64,000 bases of DNA from Trichodelitschia bisporula (Eukaryota > Ascomycota > Dothideomycetes > Phaeotrichales > Phaeotrichaceae): contig ML996711.1 of NCBI GenBank assembly GCA_010356995.1, positions 253,612 through 317,611 on the forward strand. The letters run 5' to 3'. Of the stretch, positions 1-10,174 are shown in pieces (the first letter of the stretch is position 1; the number at the start of each line of letters is the position of its first letter). The translations under genes were made by a program, and so were the position numbers. The notes below the pieces were generated by a model that saw only the letters and a list, made by a program, of their open reading frames with translations, ran no database searches and was not told the DNA's origin.

Positions 1-2
1 GG

Positions 3-164
3 AAGATGAAGTGGTCGAACAGGTGGGAGGGACGTGGGAGTGTGGTTAGTGGGGGGAGTTCGAAGATTAGCACGCCGGGGTGGGTGAGTAATGCGGCGGG
101 CTGGGTGGGGGATAAGTTCCGGGGATTGAGGAAGCCGAGCTTGCCTGGGGGCCTTGGGAAGTAG
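3..164 (+). CDS. 3' end of an unidentified gene (partial)
   Basis: Reading frame 3 is open from the left edge of the window to a TAG at 162-164 and gives a basic, Ser/Gly-rich tail of about 53 residues that ends in GGLGK. The other two forward frames stop early. It may be the last exon of a gene that starts outside the window. No domain can be seen and nothing suggests a function. The call rests only on the open frame and on the gap before the tRNA. Confidence 0.35.
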   Translation, partial: KMKWSNRWEGRGSVVSGGSSKISTPGWVSNAAGWVGDKFRGLRKPSLPGGLGK

Positions 165-482
165 GCTAATGATCGTGGGATGGGCGTTACGGTGGGATGC
201 GTTCTGTGTATGATTTATGTATGCTAGTCGGTCGGTATGCATGATTATGTTGTCGAGCTGCGCATTGAGTGATAGCTGCTTTTTGCACATGGTGCAGCCT
301 TTGGGGATTATACTTCACCGTCAACAGTAGCCACTGAACAGTTGCACCCAGTGATACTTCGATATCATTATCGTCTCGTACTTCACTTCGAGCATCACAC
401 GCTCCCGATGGCAATCCGACACGCACTGCATACCACCACCTCGCAGTCAACGGGATGGACTTTGGACGGAGGGCAAAAAAAG
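165..482. other. Intergenic, nothing recognised
   Basis: Spacer between the partial gene and the tRNA. I see no open frame with protein-like composition and no repeat. Confidence 0.5.
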
Positions 483-553
483 TGCGCCGGCCGAGAATCG
501 AACTCGGACCTCAGCCTTGGGAAGGCTAAATTCTACCCTTAAACTACCGGCGC
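483..553 (-). tRNA. tRNA-Gly (anticodon CCC), intronless
   Basis: On the minus strand the 5' acceptor strand GCGCCGG pairs perfectly with CCGGCGC, with discriminator A at 483. The A box reads TAGTTTAAGGG and the B box GTTCGATTC. The anticodon arm is TAGCC-TTCCCAA-GGCTG, which places CCC in the seven-base loop. The length is 71 nt with no intron. It decodes GGG glycine codons. Confidence 0.93.
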
Positions 554-830
554 TTTGGATGCTAATTGTGGAAGATGGTTGGAGGTTGGCGGTTGAGATG
601 GGAGATGGTGGGGATGGAGAACTCGGAAACGGCAGCCGAGGGCGGACGAAGGGAGGTCGGCTACGGGTAGTGGGCGAGATTGGATGCCGTAAATCTTTGG
701 AGGATAAGGGATTATTGTGTCGTATAGCTTTCTACCTTGAACCAAGGAGCCCGACAATCTGGAGTGTATTTCGTCACGACAGAGAAGCTTCACAGTTCGG
801 AACTTCAAAAGCATTTCATTCCTACTCGCT

Positions 831-2036
831 CTAATCGAACTTGACCCCGAGCCGGCCCCTTGTCCTGCCCTGGTGCTAGAAAGGTCGTCAGCCTCGCCCT
901 CTCCCCAAATCACCACACCACTTACCATAATCTCAATCATCTCCGGCAACTTCTCCAACGGATAAAGTGTCAAATGCGCCTTAACCCCATGCTCCGCCGA
1001 AAACTCAATCGCCTCCCTCATATTATAACTCATCCCATTATTGCTCCCCCGGATATCAAACTTCCTCATCGCAATATCCATAGCGCTGAAGCTCAGCTTC
1101 GCCTGCGGAATGCCCACCACCATGAGGATACTCTTCCCCGGCCGCAGGATAGCAGGCGCGTCCTCGTAGCTCCGCGCCGAAGCCGTGAAGTTCACGGCCG
1201 CGGCTACGCCACCGCCCGTTAGCTTGAGGACCTCGGCTGCGTAGTCCTTGTTCTTCGAAGGATTGAACACATGATCCGCGCCGCACGCCTTCGCTTCCTC
1301 GAGCTGGTCGTCGCTCAGATCAATCCCAATGACTTTCAGGCCGCGCGCCTTGGCGTACTGAATGCCCTGCGCCTTGTTAGCTCATCGTTTTCAGCCTCGT
1401 CCCCCCTCGCGACGTACCAAATGCCCCAACCCCCCGCACCCGATCACAGCCATCCACTGCCCTTCTTTCAACCCACAATCCGTAACACCATGGTAGGCCG
1501 TAACACCCGCGCAGAAAAGTGGCGCCGCTTCCACGGGGTCCATGCCTTGGGGCAGGACCATCGCGCCGCGCGCCTCGACGATGGCGTACTCGGCGAAATA
1601 ACCGTCGGCGCTGAACCCCTGCATCTTGGTGCCCTTTTCGCACCACAGGTTCGTCCTGTCTTCATCAGCTCCACGCCCACCATAACTCAACACCCCGAGG
1701 GGCAACCTACACCTCACGACACGGCCCACACTCAAAACAGCACTCAAAAGCCGGCAAAAAGCCCACCTTATCCCCGACCTTAAAATCGCTGACCTCGCTC
1801 CCCAACCCCACAACCGTGCCCGCGGCTTCGTGCCCTATGGTCGTGGGCGTGGCGGACAGGTCCATGCCCACGTCGTTGGGCTCCATGGTCATGAGATCTG
1901 AGTGGCACAGCGAGGCGCAGGCGATTTTGACGAGGAGGTGCTTGGGTCCCGGGGTGGGGACGGGGATGGAGTTGAGGTGGACTTTTTGGTCGCGCGGGTC
2001 CCATTGCTGGGCGCGCATGGTTGTTGGGAGGGACAT
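831..2036 (-). CDS. Zinc-dependent alcohol dehydrogenase (MDR family)
   Basis: Four exons: 2036-1711, 1655-1418, 1372-926 and 875-831; introns 55, 45 and 50 nt; about 351 aa, usual for the family. It probably oxidises alcohols or reduces aldehydes with NAD(P) in the cytosol. Catalytic zinc ligands are C44-H45, H69-E70 and C158. Structural zinc cysteines are C100, C103, C106 and C115. The Rossmann motif GCGGLG is at 182-187. The last exon supplies the usual ending GRLGVKF. Start chosen at MSLPTTMRAQQ, because an in-frame ATG 24 codons upstream leads a low-complexity Pro/His stretch unlike the family. The first donor is ambiguous: I chose GTAGGT at 1710, which gives eight residues between the third and fourth structural cysteines instead of seven. 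The substrate cannot be told from sequence. Confidence 0.85.
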
Positions 2037-2316
2037 TTTTGCGTGGTGGGTGAGGTGGGATGGAATGGGTGGAGGAGGGTGAGTGGTTGAGGATAGGTGG
2101 TGATACATCGTTCCTATATCCCCAATGCGGAACTACTTAGCCCCTCCCTCCGCGGAAGAACTCAGCCGCCATTCATCCAGAACCAGCTTATCCGAAAACC
2201 GCAACTCACACAAAAACACCACCCATTGAATTCAAGCCTAGTCCTACAGTACACCCCACAAAAACGCCCCCCACCTACCCCACATAATATCCCCGCACCC
2301 CGCATCCCTTCACCCG

Positions 2317-2915
2317 CTACCGCCGCCCACCCACGCGAAACGGACTCGCCTCAGCCGCCGCATACGCATCAAAGCTAAACAGCGTCGTCAGGTACAAGCC
2401 AAAAAACCGCACCATGGCATCCGCGCCCGCGCCCGCGCCCCCGGCGCCCGGGACGGGCGCACTCCCGGCCCCGCTCGCATCGCCGAGCTTCCGGCCCCCG
2501 GATGCAAAGGCCGGCGCGGGAGCACCTTTGCTGCTGCTCGCCTTCGCGACGGCGGCGCGCAGGGCGGAGGGGTTGGCGCCGCGGATTGTGTCTGCTACCT
2601 TGCCGTTGCGGAAGACGAGGAAGGTGGGCATGCTGGGGGGCGTTAGCGGAGGGGACTTGGGGGAGGAATGGGGGGAAGGGGGACGCACGCAGAAACAGAG
2701 TACGTCTGTGCTATGTCCTGGCTTGCATCGACGTCGACTTTCGCGAAGGCTAGCACCTTGGGTTGGGCATGGGAGGTGGCGAGTTGGGCGAAGATGGGGG
2801 CTATGGTTTTGCAGGGCCCGCACCAGTCGGCGTAGAAGTCGACGATGACGGTTGTGTGGGTGGTGAGAAGGGAGGTGAGATCCCGGGAGGAGGTTATGGG
2901 GGTTATTTTGGACAT
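2317..2915 (-). CDS. Thioredoxin with C-terminal low-complexity extension
   Basis: Two exons, 2915-2689 and 2632-2317, with a 56-nt intron (GTGCGT donor, CCCCAG acceptor), encode 180 aa. The active site WCGPC lies at 31-35, after FYAD. The cis-proline motif AMPTFLVF straddles the splice junction, which supports the intron. The thioredoxin fold ends near residue 110. It is followed by about 70 residues rich in Gly, Ala, Pro and Arg that typical 105-aa thioredoxins lack. The likely role is cytosolic disulfide reductase, recycled by thioredoxin reductase. No signal peptide is visible; the in-frame ATG 44 codons upstream leads only low-complexity Pro/Ser/Thr. The tail could reflect a missed last intron, but the frame stays open without a break. 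Confidence 0.85.
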
Positions 2916-3466
2916 GATGGTGATGGGGCGGGGGTGATTGGGGAGGGAGACGCGTGGTGTTGAGGTTGATGTGTCGTGATGGAGGGGAGTTGGTGCCTGG
3001 GGCTGCGATTGAGGAGAGAGCGGGTCGGAGGGCGGGGGTTCTTTCATCCGGGGTGGTGATGGGTGAGATACACCACTACTTCGAGGATCGTGACATCCAC
3101 TTTATAGATAGTATTGTATGGCTACTAACCGGCTCATGCGTCGACCAGTATTGCTAGCTGCTGGGTTTGACTCTTTGGAAGCCGTTGGTGGATCCAATCA
3201 TCCACCCTCTCCGCAAACCCTCATGTCGCCCTCTAGATTTCGATTGTGCTCAAGAGCCGAGCTGTCCGCCCAGATGACCTACTAGCCTTCGACGTATCCA
3301 TGAACTGGAAGCCGTACTGAAGCAGGAGGGACGGATCGGTGTGCCGTATAGCTGCCATCGTGTATCACGGAGCCAGAAGATTAGAGCATATTTCGCACTA
3401 GGGAGAGCTTCACTCTTCGGAACTTAAATCCAACCCTTGGAAGTCAATTCATACCGCTACTCTATG
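2916..3466. other. Intergenic: upstream of thioredoxin, downstream of membrane protein
   Basis: About 550 bp that must carry the thioredoxin promoter and the 3' UTR of the next gene. I found no distinct motif. Confidence 0.4.
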
Positions 3467-5845
3467 CTATCCTGAATCTGTTCTCTGCCCCACCGGCCGT
3501 CCCGCCTCGCTCTCCCCAGAATCACTCCCCCTCCCATCCCTCCCCGAATCACTTCCCTCCGCACCCGTATCCCTCCCCGCCTGAGTGCCAGGCACAGCAG
3601 GCACAGGCGGAATCAACGGATCTCCCTCCGCCGCGCCCTCCGTCCCAGTATTCCTCCGACTCGGCGGCGGGTGGATGGAGCTCATCCGACTCGGCGGAAT
3701 CTGCGCATCAATAACAACCGTACCCTTCTTGCTTAACACCGTCGTATCCCCCGGCAACGACTCCATCCCCACCGTCCCCGATCCGACCGTCGTCATACTC
3801 GGACTCTGCCCCTTCCCCCGCCGCAACTGATACACAACCCTCGGCTCCCCCTCCACCACCGATCCCTTCCCCGCAACCAAAACATCCGCCTCCGCATCCA
3901 CAGTCCTATGGTCCGGATACCGCGGCACAACCGGCAAATGCACATCATACACAATCCTCTCCCCCGTCCCAGCAACATATCTTTCCCAACTCCTCAACGT
4001 CCGTTCATCCGCCTGCATCGCGACTTCCACATCGAAAGTAGGCCAATCAGACTCCGGCACCCACGGCCCCGCAAAATGCGCTTTGCTGTGCCTATGCCAG
4101 CGCGTGGGGTAGGGTAGCTCAGCGGTGAAGGCGTAGTGCACGGAAGGGTGGTCGCTCGTGCGCTCGCGCGCGTCGTCAAGGACGAGGTCGAACGGCGCGC
4201 GGATGAAATCGCGCACGGCCGCCCATTCGACGTATATCCTACTGCGGGAGCGCCAGGTTGTGCGCTGGAGCCAGGAGGCGAGGGTGCGTGATTTCTCGGC
4301 GGCTTGGGACAGGGGCGCCGGGGCCGGGGGTTTCGGGTGCCGGAGGACGAAATGCAGGAAATGGATGCGCCAGGCGTGGTGATACTTCCCGACGATAGCG
4401 GCGCCGAGAGTCAGGCCTACGGACACCCAAGGGAGCCACTGCCCGACTTCGAAGGGTGATTCGCCGTCGGGGAGAAAGTTGAGTTGGCGTTCTTTCCAGA
4501 CTATGTTGAAGACGAAGAAGGGGAGGCAGACGAGGTAGGTTAGCAAAGCGAAGATGTAGAATGCCATTCCGCCTACTTGGGCGGCGAGGACGCGGGGTGT
4601 TTTTGGGGCGGATTTGCGTTTGGATTGCGGTTGGGAGCGGTAGAATTCGAGGAGCCGCCGCCCGACGAAGAAGCGGAACATGAGATCCCGGATGTCTTCA
4701 GGAGACATGCGCCCGAAGCAGAGCACGAAGAAGAGCTCGAAGACCGCAACGGGGAGCACGCCGTAGTATCCGACTGCGTTGACGTGGTACGCCCTATCCG
4801 TCAAGCCGGCATGGTCAACGTAACAACTCCCCGCAATCTCGCGCGGGCACTGCACGAAGCACGCGGACTCGTATCCAAAGCCGTTGGTCCAGGAAAACGT
4901 ATCGCAGATGACGCGCGAGATGGTGTTGCTGCTGCTGTGCAGCGGGTGGTGGCTAACAGCATTGTAGCACGGATCGTCGCAATTGTACTTCGTAATAAAC
5001 GCATGATCGATAAAACCTAGGTCCTTGAACTCTGGCAACCGCTCCCGCGTATCGCACGTCATGATCCCGCCGTCGTGATGGCTCCAGTGCGCGCGGTCGG
5101 ACAGCGCGCCCCCAATCACCACTAGGATGTATCCGACGAAGATGATAATCGCCCAGTAGATAATTAGCGGGCGCGCCTTGAGGCGCCTCAGCGTGCGGGA
5201 CCAGTTTATCAACGGCACGGCCATGAGCAAGCCCGCCGACAACAGGGCGAGGATAGCATCGTTGTCGTTGTCCCCCGCGGAATCGTGGTCGGACGTGCGG
5301 TTTATGACGCCGAACTGCACCCACGTCTGCACCGCCGCGGCACCGGAGTACGTCGTCGCTGCCGCCAGCGCACCGGCCACGAGCCACTCATGGTGGTGCA
5401 CGACGAGGGCGAAGACCAGCAGGGTGTAGTAGAGAATCCGGTTCATGCGCGAGTACGTCCCGCTGATAGGCCACTCGCACACCACGGGGAGCGCCCAGGC
5501 TTCATCCAAATTCTTAACCCCGGAGACATTGGTCGCGCGAAGGGCGGCGTAGTTCAGCGCGTTGGTTGCGTAGCTGCTGAAGGAGCCGTTGACGTAGACG
5601 TACGGCACGGGGGCGGGGTACGGCTGATTCTCTGTCGAGTGGGCGTCGAGGTATTTGAGCGGGCTGGTGACGGCGTCGGCGCGGTTCGTGGCATTGAGGA
5701 TGGTGGCGAAGTTCCAGACCGCGGGCGCGGTGACCATCCACGAGTTGTTCGACGCGAGGAATGTGCCTGTGGGGAGGAGGGTGGTGTTTTGCGCCAGGGC
5801 TGGCCCTGCGATAAGAGCCGCTGCGAGCAGCGCTTTGGCGGACAT
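3467..5845 (-). CDS. Polytopic membrane protein with signal peptide, function unknown
   Basis: Single-exon frame of 792 aa. Residues 1-18 form a clear signal peptide (AAALIAGPALA). About 120 residues of Asn-glycosylation-rich lumenal or outer segment follow. Hydrophobic segments lie near 135-170, 200-220 and 225-250, then a Cys-containing loop (CDDPCYN, CFVQCPREIAGSC), then segments near 365-385, 425-450 and 465-485. The last 300 residues are hydrophilic and Ser/Pro/Gly-rich, probably cytosolic. The layout (signal peptide, glycosylated ectodomain, six or so helices, long tail) fits a plasma-membrane or secretory-pathway protein. I do not recognise the family; it resembles uncharacterised fungal membrane proteins. 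A run of 12 C lies 86 nt upstream of the ATG. Confidence 0.75.
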   Translation of the reverse strand: MSAKALLAAALIAGPALAQNTTLLPTGTFLASNNSWMVTAPAVWNFATILNATNRADAVTSPLKYLDAHSTENQPYPAPVPYVYVNGSFSSYATNALNYAALRATNVSGVKNLDEAWALPVVCEWPISGTYSRMNRILYYTLLVFALVVHHHEWLVAGALAAATTYSGAAAVQTWVQFGVINRTSDHDSAGDNDNDAILALLSAGLLMAVPLINWSRTLRRLKARPLIIYWAIIIFVGYILVVIGGALSDRAHWSHHDGGIMTCDTRERLPEFKDLGFIDHAFITKYNCDDPCYNAVSHHPLHSSSNTISRVICDTFSWTNGFGYESACFVQCPREIAGSCYVDHAGLTDRAYHVNAVGYYGVLPVAVFELFFVLCFGRMSPEDIRDLMFRFFVGRRLLEFYRSQPQSKRKSAPKTPRVLAAQVGGMAFYIFALLTYLVCLPFFVFNIVWKERQLNFLPDGESPFEVGQWLPWVSVGLTLGAAIVGKYHHAWRIHFLHFVLRHPKPPAPAPLSQAAEKSRTLASWLQRTTWRSRSRIYVEWAAVRDFIRAPFDLVLDDARERTSDHPSVHYAFTAELPYPTRWHRHSKAHFAGPWVPESDWPTFDVEVAMQADERTLRSWERYVAGTGERIVYDVHLPVVPRYPDHRTVDAEADVLVAGKGSVVEGEPRVVYQLRRGKGQSPSMTTVGSGTVGMESLPGDTTVLSKKGTVVIDAQIPPSRMSSIHPPPSRRNTGTEGAAEGDPLIPPVPAVPGTQAGRDTGAEGSDSGRDGRGSDSGESEAGRPVGQRTDSG

Positions 5846-8370
5846 GGTGTGCAGCTACGGTGAGAACTGTATCGATGTGTAACGGGCAGGCGGCCTGACG
5901 GCTGGGCATCTGGATATAAGAGCGTCGGTTCCCCCCCCCCCCTTCATGCCACCCCAGGAGCAAAAATAGCGTCTGACGGTTTTGCATCTCAGCCACAGTG
6001 CGCCACCGGTCAACGGCGCCGGAGGATACGAGACTGGCGGGGAGCTTACTGGGCGTTGGACATCGCGATGCTGCTGACAGTGGGCGATTTGCCGCCATAC
6101 GGGACGCTTATGTGAGCCCACCATGGCCGGTCAGTCGCCAGGCAACTGGGACATTAAAGTCAACGCGAACTCCAGCACAACCTGATAGTAAGCTGGAGAG
6201 AATCGCGCGTTGTGGGAATACAAGAGAGGACAAGAATAGCAGACACCCGTGCCGAGCCCGGTGGTCATACGACCATCCTAGCGTCTTGAGGGCCGCGCCG
6301 CTCTCCTTAACCTTCATCGCCTCCGTCAGTGCAACGAAGGGCAGCATCTCACCACGTCCACCCTGCCGCCCATCTCTCACCGGCCGCCATCTCCAAATAC
6401 CACCCACGCCGCAAAAAGACCACTCATCATCGTCGTCACCAACGCAAACGCGCCTAAAGTTCAGGACTCACAGTGAAGAGGATGGCATTCTGACGTCCTC
6501 ACATCACCCAATAGCGGGGCGTCGTGCACGCGTCGAGGTCCTTGCTCATCTCCCGCACCGCATGGCGTCGGGCCCCAAGGCGCGGGCCGCCCGCACTTGC
6601 GCGTCAGGGGTGCTTGAGCCACTCTAATTGGCTAGCTCGGAAGCTGGTCAGTTCGGGCCGATTATAATGTCTCGGAAGGGGTTATTTTGGGGGCCTTGGC
6701 TTTCTGGGGAAGGGGGGACTTCGGAGAACGATCCGGTGGCACACTTGAGGCTCGAGTCTTGAAGTCAAATCGAACTTACGGCTGTGCATGTCCCTCACGT
6801 CGCGCTGGGAGACCAGTTCCCAAGCCGAACGAGCACAGCAGCGCGCCATTCTTCCGCGCCTTCGAGAGGAGTTGGCTCTGCGTACGTAATTCGTAGTTCC
6901 AGTAGATGTCCACATCCGCGCGGACGTACCGTACTTCTGATGTGAGCAAGGCTCGTACACAGGCAATAATATCTGTGTACGTCCGTAAACTGAAGATTGA
7001 AGTAGAAGACGAGGGAGGAAGAAAGACTGTAACTCTCGAGATTTAAATACAAGATGGCAAGTTCCTCCTTTGCTCTTTCCTACTACTATGCTCGCATTAC
7101 ATTATATGCTCCTTCCTGACATAACAAAATCCTCCTTCCATGCCCACGTCAACTTCCATGCTAGAACCACCCTCCCCTACCGCGCCGCAGGGAAGAAGTC
7201 GTGATGCTCATGCAACAACATGCGATGCAAAGCACTCCTCCCGCATCCACGCCGTGCCTCAAACCCGGTTCCCGGATTTCCACGAACCCCTCGGCCCTAC
7301 GGTAGTTCTAGTAGCGTGGTCAGCGAAACGGCACAGTCGCGCATGATCCTGGATGAGAAGCCGGGGACTACGGGTTAGGCGCACGGCACGGACGGCGGAG
7401 GGTGCCCCCGGTAGCTGGTGAAATGATATCGATCGCGGAGGTGGCGGAAGGTTAAAGTGACCTCCGGTAAAGACTCCGGCAGTTGATTGTTGTACATGTC
7501 CTTTGGTCTGCTTATGATCGTGGGTTTTCCGAGGGCGGCTGTATGATCTGGGAAAGCTGATGGTGAATAGCGGAGGTCTTGGGAGGCTGGGAGACAAATA
7601 TTGTCGAACCTGGGTGCCTTCAGCCACACCCTACTCACGTTATCATCAGTGTCAGAAGTGAATATCAACGTCTGTACGGAGATATATATTGGATTTCAAG
7701 GGACAAAAGATCCAAAATTTCACCCCCATACACTAGGGTACAGATAAAAGGAAAAACAGCCGAGGTAGGCGCCTGCTGGGGGTTGAACCCATGAACAGTC
7801 ATCTCTATCTTCCCAATATCAAGGTGAGTCTCCTCTCTCGATGCGAATCACCCCCTTAGCTCCCGCTCAACCCCACAACGCCCGCGCTATAGTAAAGTCC
7901 AAGCAGAAAAATCTATGGATGTAAAGCCAGAGATACTTAGAAAAGAACCCCGCAAAGTGATCACCCTCATGCGTCGCAACCAAAAAGGGAAGCGCCACCA
8001 ATATCCCCACCCCAGACTCCAGAGCCTTACCCCGCTCCGGAAGCGCTCACCTTCAGCCGCAAAGCAATGCAGCAATTGCGCACTTCCCTCCCTCCCGCTG
8101 CCGCTGCCGCTGTGTCCATGATCCACTGCCTTCCTCTTTACCCCCCGATCCCCCAGACATTCCACCCGCGTACCTGCTTTTCGTTTCTGTCCACTCACCT
8201 TCCCGTCCCTCTCATCGCATACCCACTCCCCTCCTCGCACTTCCCGCCCTCCCCTCTCCCCACTCGTTCCACCCTCTCACTCTCACGCAACCTCACCCTC
8301 CCCGCTTCCCCCTTCACTCCCTCTCTCTCTCAACCAGTCCCACTCACCACCTTTCCCCTCTCCAGCCTCC
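5846..8370. other. Intergenic, 2.5 kb, no supported gene
   Basis: No frame here has convincing protein character. The left part carries the promoter of the membrane protein. The right part (about 8090-8370) is C/T-rich and is probably 3' UTR of the next minus-strand gene. Around 6430-6490 the minus strand has an intron-like GTGATG..CTGAAC..TTTAG signal, 54 nt long, but the flanking frames do not make a recognisable protein. Confidence 0.5.
5931..5942. repeat. Poly-C tract (12 nt)
   Basis: Homopolymer in the 5' region of the membrane protein gene; on the transcribed strand it is a G run. Confidence 0.8.
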
Positions 8371-10174
8371 CTACCTCGAAGGCTCATTCGTCAAAACCGC
8401 CAACTGCCCTGACACAAAGATCCCCAACACAACACACCCAATCATAGCAATAGCAATCTCGCCAAAATTGTACCCAAACCGCACACTCGCCCAACACACC
8501 AACCCCGCCCACTGAAGGACCATGCCAATCAACAGCCCCCGAATAAGCTTGGAATGCGCGTCCCCATGAACAAAGACGCAAACCATCAACCACCCCACCA
8601 GTACCAACAGCGCAAGGACAGCGCACCATAACAGCACACATCGATTCGCCTTCGCCCTTACCTCACACGCAGCCTTCTCCTCGTCCGACTCAAGATCCTC
8701 ACTCGCGCGTGTGCCCGTCCGCTTCGAGCCAGCGGAGTCAGCGTACGTCGGTGGCAGCGCAGTGGTGCTCTTCTCCGCCGGCTGTCTCTCAGGCTCGATA
8801 ACGTCCACAGCGTCGCCATCCACGGCCTTGCCAGGAGCGTGGTTGGGGGCATTGTCATGAGAGAGGCCGTTGGAGTTGAGCCCGTTGAGCTCAGGTCCAT
8901 AGATCTCGGCCCGGACAGGCCCTCCCACACTCCCCTCGCGCAGCGTCACATCCGCGCTCGGCCCATCCACGCCCGGCCACTCACGACTTGCGGGAACTAG
9001 CCCATGCGAGGGAAGTGCGGCATCGCCCTCTCCGTAGGGAACAAGGCGGCTCGGTCCCAGCTCATCAGCATCAAAGCCACTTGACCCCGGCCCATCGCGG
9101 CTGCGGGAGATGACAAGCTCTCCAGGATCAAACGGCGTTGTGTCACGCTGTGCGCCCCTCACAGGAGCGCTCCATCTCGATCCTGTCGACACCGGCCGTC
9201 CGCGAGTGCTCGGCTCGCTGGGAACATAGGCCGAGCTGGCCGGGATAGGGTTCTGGAAAGTGTAAAAGGCGAGCGAGTTGGTGGAGCCTCGCACTTCGTT
9301 ACCGGGGACGGATACGGATGCGCCGGAGACGCTGGCGTCGCTGCGTGCGCCTGTTGTGGCGGCCGTCTGGCGCGATGCCGTTGACGCCGGTCGATCGCGC
9401 GTGCTAGGCTCACTTGGAACATAGGCTGAGCTGGCCGGGATAGGGTCCTGGAAAGTGCAAAAGGCGAGCGAGTCGGTGGAGCCTCGCACTTCGTTGCCGG
9501 GGACGGATACGGATGGGCCGGAGACGCTGGCGTCGCTCCGTGCGCCGGTTGGGGCGGCCGTCTGGCGCGATGCCGTTGACGCCGATCGATCGCGCGTGCT
9601 AGGCTCACTTGGAACATAGGCCGAGCTGGCCGGGATAGGGTCCTGGAAAGTGCAAAAGCCGAGCGAGTCGGTGGAGCCTCGCACTCCGTTGCCGGGAACG
9701 GATACGGATGCAGTGGAGACGCTGGCGTCGCTGCGTGCGCCGGTCGTGGCAGCTGTCTGACGTGATGCTGCAGTCTGGCGGGATGTCGTCGACACCGGCC
9801 GTCCACGCGTGCTTGGCTCGCTGGGATCGTAGGCTGAACTAGGCGGGATCGAGCCGCGGAAGTTGTGGAAGGGGAGCGAGTCGGTGGAGCCGCTGACTTC
9901 ATTGCCGGTGAGGGATGCGGCGGGTGTGGAGACGTTGGCGTCGCTGCTGCTGTCGCACCACACAGTCGCGCCGTACGAGCTAGTCAAGGTACTCGCGGGG
10001 ACAGGGTGTGGAACGCATGTGCCGCATTCCGTATAAAGCACTGTGTGCGAGGCATGGTTCTCGTCTGTTGTGGGGTCGAAAATCGCTGAAGGCGCCGTAA
10101 TGACTAGAGCATTAGGAGTGTATCCACGTATGGGAAGACTTACCCGTATTGCTGTTGCGGCGGGGAGTCGACAT
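8371..10174 (-). CDS. Repeat-bearing protein with three C-terminal membrane helices
   Basis: Two exons, 10174-10144 and 10103-8371, joined across a 40-nt intron (GTAAGT donor, CTAAT branch), encode 587 aa. The upstream exon gives MSTPRRNSNT and joins in frame, so it is preferred to the internal ATG at 10041. Residues of about 60-320 hold four copies of a 65-aa Ser/Thr/Pro-rich unit with the core GNEVRGSTDSL, PIPASSAYVPSEPSTR and SRQTAA. A hydrophilic stretch follows. The last 115 residues contain three hydrophobic helices (starting CVLLWCAVLALLVL, LIRGLLIGMVLQW and GEIAIAMIGCVVLG) and end in NEPSR. There is no signal peptide. The family is not recognised. The copies are nearly identical at DNA level, so the array is young or homogenised. 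Confidence 0.7.
9170..9950 (-). repeat. In-gene tandem repeat, 195-bp period, four copies
   Basis: The element around GGCTC(A/G)CT recurs at 9212, 9407, 9602 and 9815, that is at spacings of 195, 195 and 213. The 18-bp excess equals a duplicated SRQTAA codon block. The middle copies are close to identical, silent positions included. Confidence 0.9.

Noticed and set aside
6108-6490. Minus-strand frames around a 54-nt intron-like sequence with a hydrophobic stretch
   Set aside because: The flanking frames do not join into a recognisable protein and no start codon has support.
7765-7835. tRNA-like T-arm (GGGTTCAACCC) on the minus strand
   Set aside because: No matching acceptor stem or A box at the right distance, and no clean anticodon arm.
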